Both the position numbers and the translations under genes were made by a program. The notes under the pieces are model-generated. The model did no database searches. It worked only from the letters and a program-made list of their open reading frames with translations, and was not told the DNA's origin. Positions 5,997 to 8,710 of a stretch of 8,710 bases of DNA are shown piece after piece (position 1 is the stretch's first letter; every line of letters starts with the position of its first letter). Source of the DNA: Chlorobiota bacterium (GTDB taxonomy: Bacteria; Bacteroidota; Bacteroidia; Bacteroidales; B39-G9); assembly GCA_030632095.1 (NCBI GenBank), contig DAOVJU010000115.1, positions 1 through 8,710 of the forward strand, read 5' to 3'.

Positions 5997-7205
5997 TTAT
6001 AATTTCATTTTTTTGGCTATGTCTTTTGGAATGGCGTTTTTATGAACTAAAAAAGACATGGTTTTATATTTTACGTAAGCTTCCGAGGCATAGAAAAACC
6101 CATTGTAGCAGTGGTTTTTATCACCCCATGAGTTTTTAATATAATAATATTTTGTTCCGTTTTGATCTTTTGCAATGCCGGTAATATTCATTCCATGATC
6201 ATCATTCGTTGTAAAATTATCATATCCTTCCTGGCGTAATTCCTGGGTAACAACTTTTTCTTTTACTGGTTTGTCAAAGCTGTACAACACGTTAAGTTTT
6301 TCTTTTTTCGACATATTGTCCCACTTATCTTTTTCCATTCCATCCATTTCTTCTATATCTTCATCAGGAACAACAGCAACGCCATTTTTCCATGAAAATC
6401 CTTCTTCGCTTACATCAGCGGCCCAGGCTATGGTATAACCATTTTCAATTGCATTGTCCATTACCTGTATCATTTCATCCATGGGTAAATTGTGAAAAAG
6501 CTGCCATGACCAGTTATCTGGTACTTCAAGAATAAACTGGTCATAAAAAGGATAATGTGTATACGAAGTTATATAAACATAATCATCAGGGTTTATTCCC
6601 AACTCGTCACCAAAACTTCCGGGTGTATACGATTTTCCATTATATGTAAATGTTTCAGGGATTATTCCTAAATAAGCATCAAGCATACCATCAAAAGCTT
6701 CATGCCAACGTGGTGTTAGTTTTTTATTTTTGTTTTTAATAACATTATCAATCATTCCTTTTAAAACGGCATCCATTTCTCCATGAATGTGGTTCTTTTC
6801 ACCAATGTTTAAGCCCGGGTAAACTTCTTCAGGAACCATTCCATATTTTGCTATCACATCAATTGGATCGTTTAACGCGCCACCACCACTAAAATTTAAT
6901 GCTCCATGAGTCCGAACATATTTTTCGGCCTTTTGTGAATAAATTTTATAAACTACAAACATTTCTGAAAGGTCGTAATCACCCTTTCCCATTCTCAGTA
7001 ATTCAGATTCAATAAATGATAAAGTTGAAAAACTCCAGCAAGTCCCCGAACGATATTGGTTTTTAACTGAAGTTGTTGGTACTTCCTTTACCATTGTAAA
7101 AACATAGCCTTCTTCTTCTTGCTTAGGTTCTTCTTCTTGTGAAAAAACAGTTAATGAAGAAATAATAAAAACGAGACTTAAAATAAGCAGTAATTTTTTT
7201 TTCAT
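5997..7205 (-). CDS. Exported C1-family cysteine peptidase (bleomycin hydrolase / aminopeptidase C-like)
   Basis: A papain-fold peptidase (402 residues) of the C1B branch. A signal peptide (1-23, ending VFSQ) is followed by an acidic linker (EEEPKQEEEE-like, 24-33). The catalytic set is complete: Gln50 (oxyanion hole) in VKNQYRSGTCWSF, Cys56, His337 in DDHGM and Asn358 in KNSWG. The long insertion between Cys and His (about 100-330) and the N-terminal QYRSGTCWSF context fit bleomycin hydrolase and aminopeptidase C better than classical papains. Those well-studied relatives are cytosolic hexamers, whereas this one carries an export signal, so it probably works in the periplasm or is a lipid-free envelope enzyme trimming peptides. 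No propeptide domain and no T9SS tail are visible. It starts 11 bases after the stop of the 134-residue protein gene, so the two are co-transcribed. It faces the plus-strand hydrolase across the palindromic element. Confidence 0.9.
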   Translation of the reverse strand: MKKKLLLILSLVFIISSLTVFSQEEEPKQEEEGYVFTMVKEVPTTSVKNQYRSGTCWSFSTLSFIESELLRMGKGDYDLSEMFVVYKIYSQKAEKYVRTHGALNFSGGGALNDPIDVIAKYGMVPEEVYPGLNIGEKNHIHGEMDAVLKGMIDNVIKNKNKKLTPRWHEAFDGMLDAYLGIIPETFTYNGKSYTPGSFGDELGINPDDYVYITSYTHYPFYDQFILEVPDNWSWQLFHNLPMDEMIQVMDNAIENGYTIAWAADVSEEGFSWKNGVAVVPDEDIEEMDGMEKDKWDNMSKKEKLNVLYSFDKPVKEKVVTQELRQEGYDNFTTNDDHGMNITGIAKDQNGTKYYYIKNSWGDKNHCYNGFFYASEAYVKYKTMSFLVHKNAIPKDIAKKMKL

Positions 7206-7216
7206 ACGTAAATAAT

Positions 7217-7621
7217 TTAATTATCAATATTAGCATTTTTACTTTTTGTATCTAGAGATGTTCGTTTATCGAGCAGCAAATCAATATCTAAACTTGACAG
7301 ATCAGGGCTTTTTAACATTTCGTCAATAGCCTTAATTGAATTGAAAACTTCAGGTTTAGAATTTATTTCTTCACCTAATTCATCTTGCAATTGCTCAATC
7401 ATATTTTGAATCATCTGGCGTAATGGTTCACCAATTTGCGTAATATAATCTTCCGGTATCTGATCTTTAATCATTTCATAATTATCGACTATCATGTCGA
7501 AACTTTGAAAGAAATGCTTGTCAAAACCGGGAATGTTTTCCTCCATTGTTTTATTCCGGAATTTTTTAAACAAACTGATTAATTTATCCAGGTCTTTTAT
7601 AAATGGATTCTCTTTATTCAT
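7217..7621 (-). CDS. Hypothetical soluble helical protein, 134 residues
   Basis: I do not recognise this protein. It has no signal peptide or membrane segment and reads as mostly alpha-helical and acidic, with amphipathic stretches at about residues 6-24 (LDKLISLFKKF), 36-55 and 60-85 (PLRQMIQNMIEQLQDELGEE), then a shorter helix around 92-104 and a polar tail. The ATG at 7621 was chosen over an in-frame TTG nine codons upstream because the ATG is the standard start and the extra residues add nothing recognisable. It is 41 bases after the dehydrogenase gene and 11 bases before the peptidase gene, so it is probably part of one transcript. A TATTTTTG sequence (7646-7653) matches the -7 consensus but lacks a -33 box. 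Function unknown; a small adaptor or structural role is only a guess. Confidence 0.75.
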   Translation of the reverse strand: MNKENPFIKDLDKLISLFKKFRNKTMEENIPGFDKHFFQSFDMIVDNYEMIKDQIPEDYITQIGEPLRQMIQNMIEQLQDELGEEINSKPEVFNSIKAIDEMLKSPDLSSLDIDLLLDKRTSLDTKSKNANIDN

Positions 7622-7662
7622 TATTTCGTTAATTAAAATTTTATGCAAAAATAAAACAATAT

Positions 7663-8710
7663 TTAAACAAATGCATTTTCTCCTGTAATATCTAATCCTG
7701 TAATAAGTAAATGGATATCATGAGTTCCTTCATAAGTTATTACAGATTCAAGGTTCATCATATGCCGCATTATAGGATATTCACCAACAATTCCCATAGC
7801 TCCTAATATTTGCCTTGATTCACGGGCAATGTTCAGGGCCATTTCAACATTATTTCGCTTTGCCATTGAAATTTGTCCGGGATTTACCATATCCTGGTTT
7901 TTAAGTTCTCCCATCCGGTATGCAAGCAATTGGGCTTTAGTAATTTCTGTAATCATTTCAGCAAGCTTTTTTTGGATTAATTGAAATGCTGCGATTGGCT
8001 TATTGAATTGTTTTCTTTCTTTAGCATATTGCAGTGCAGTTTGAAAACAATCAATAGCAGCCCCAATTACCCCCCAGGCAATTCCATACCGGGCAGAATT
8101 CAAGCACATTAAGGGACCCTTTAATCCTTCAACTCCGGGTAAAATATTTTCTTTTGGAATAATTACATTTTCAAAAACCAATTCACCGGTAGAAGAAGCC
8201 CTTAGCGACCATTTATTTTTAATTTCGGGAGCAGAAAACCCTTTCATTTCTTTATCAACAATAACACCCCTGACAACATTATTTTCATCTTTTGCCCAAA
8301 CAACAGCTATATCAGCAACAGGAGAATTGGTAATCCACATTTTTGAACCATTTAAAACATAATGATCATCGTGTGCAATAATCCTGGATTCCATGCTACC
8401 TGGATCAGAACCATGATTTGGTTCAGTTAATCCAAAAGCACCAATAATATTACCTTTTGCCAGGCCTGGCAGGTATTTACATTTTTGTTCTTCAGCACCA
8501 AATTCAAATATTGGATACATAACTAACGATGTTTGAACTGAAGCCGTGGATCTTATACCTGAATCACCACGTTCAAGTTCCTGCATTATTAATCCATAAG
8601 AAATATGATCAAATCCGGCTCCACCATATTTTTCAGGAATAAAAGGTCCAAAAGCGCCTAATTCCCCAAGTTCCGGAACAAGGTGAATTGGAAAATGATG
8701 TTCATGGCTC
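7663..8710 (-). CDS. gcdH: Glutaryl-CoA dehydrogenase-like acyl-CoA dehydrogenase (5' end outside window)
   Basis: An FAD-dependent acyl-CoA dehydrogenase that probably oxidises and decarboxylates glutaryl-CoA to crotonyl-CoA in lysine/tryptophan breakdown. The frame stays open to the right edge (first whole codon at 8709), giving 348 visible residues; relatives have about 390, so roughly 40 N-terminal residues are missing. The ATG at 8586 is therefore internal. It closely follows mammalian GCDH: ELERGDSGIRS (44-54 of the visible part) contains the Glu, Arg and Ser known to bind the glutaryl carboxylate; FGLTEPNHGSDP and WITNSP line the flavin site; SLRASSTGE, LNSARYGIAWGV and QLIQKKLAEM are family blocks; TYEGTHDIH holds the catalytic base Glu327 preceded by Tyr326. 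The protein ends normally at ENAFV. It heads the run with the 134-residue protein and the peptidase. Another short dicarboxylyl-CoA as substrate is possible but less likely. Confidence 0.93.
   Translation of the reverse strand, partial: SHEHHFPIHLVPELGELGAFGPFIPEKYGGAGFDHISYGLIMQELERGDSGIRSTASVQTSLVMYPIFEFGAEEQKCKYLPGLAKGNIIGAFGLTEPNHGSDPGSMESRIIAHDDHYVLNGSKMWITNSPVADIAVVWAKDENNVVRGVIVDKEMKGFSAPEIKNKWSLRASSTGELVFENVIIPKENILPGVEGLKGPLMCLNSARYGIAWGVIGAAIDCFQTALQYAKERKQFNKPIAAFQLIQKKLAEMITEITKAQLLAYRMGELKNQDMVNPGQISMAKRNNVEMALNIARESRQILGAMGIVGEYPIMRHMMNLESVITYEGTHDIHLLITGLDITGENAFV

Noticed and set aside
7646..7653. TATTTTTG as a promoter for the 134-residue protein gene
   Set aside because: It matches the -7 consensus but has no -33 box at the right distance and lies in a short gap within an apparent operon; chance is likely in such AT-rich DNA.
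8584..8586. ATG at 8586 as the start of the dehydrogenase
   Set aside because: The frame continues upstream to the window edge with residues that match the family (LGAFGPFIPEKYGGAGF), so this Met is internal.

Overview
The window reads as an AT-rich chromosomal segment from a member of the Bacteroidota, probably a Bacteroidales/Marinilabiliales-like or related environmental lineage. The signs are an Fo ATP-synthase gene order typical of that phylum, an AtpB with a signal peptide and a long histidine-rich N-terminus, secreted proteins whose signal peptides end in 'FSQ/FAQ/YSQ', a type IX secretion (T9SS) style C-terminal domain, and promoter boxes of the phylum's TAnnTTTG type. This taxonomic call is inference from gene content; no rRNA gene is present.

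Region 1 (1-4430, minus strand) is the upstream half of an ATP-synthase operon. In transcription order it holds a bactofilin gene, an atpZ-like gene that overlaps it by 20 bases from a GTG start, a small four-helix membrane protein in the position where AtpI would be expected, a Na+/H+ antiporter of the NhaD/CitMHS_2 type, atpB (subunit a), atpE (subunit c), and the first eight codons of atpF (subunit b) running off the left edge. A good phylum-type promoter lies in front of the bactofilin gene. A perfect 13-bp hairpin sits between atpE and atpF. Together these genes make the membrane sector of an H+-type rotary ATP synthase, its assembly helpers and an ion exchanger.

Region 2 (4526-5815, plus strand) is a single divergently transcribed gene for an exported endonuclease/exonuclease/phosphatase-fold enzyme with a T9SS type A-like sorting domain.

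Region 3 (5816-5996) is a convergent intergenic stretch filled by a roughly 150-bp imperfect palindrome built from seven CGCAAAG-like units with short inverted ends. It looks like a dispersed repeat or a small non-autonomous element.

Region 4 (5997-8710, minus strand) is a compact run of three genes: a glutaryl-CoA dehydrogenase-like enzyme (5' end outside the window), an unrecognised 134-residue soluble protein, and an exported papain-fold (C1, bleomycin-hydrolase-like) cysteine peptidase.

Most of the window is conserved core biology. I did not find a convincing new defence or mobile system. The best leads are the paired histidine-rich periplasmic extensions on the antiporter and AtpB, the atpE-atpF hairpin, the AtpI-like orphan and the palindromic repeat.
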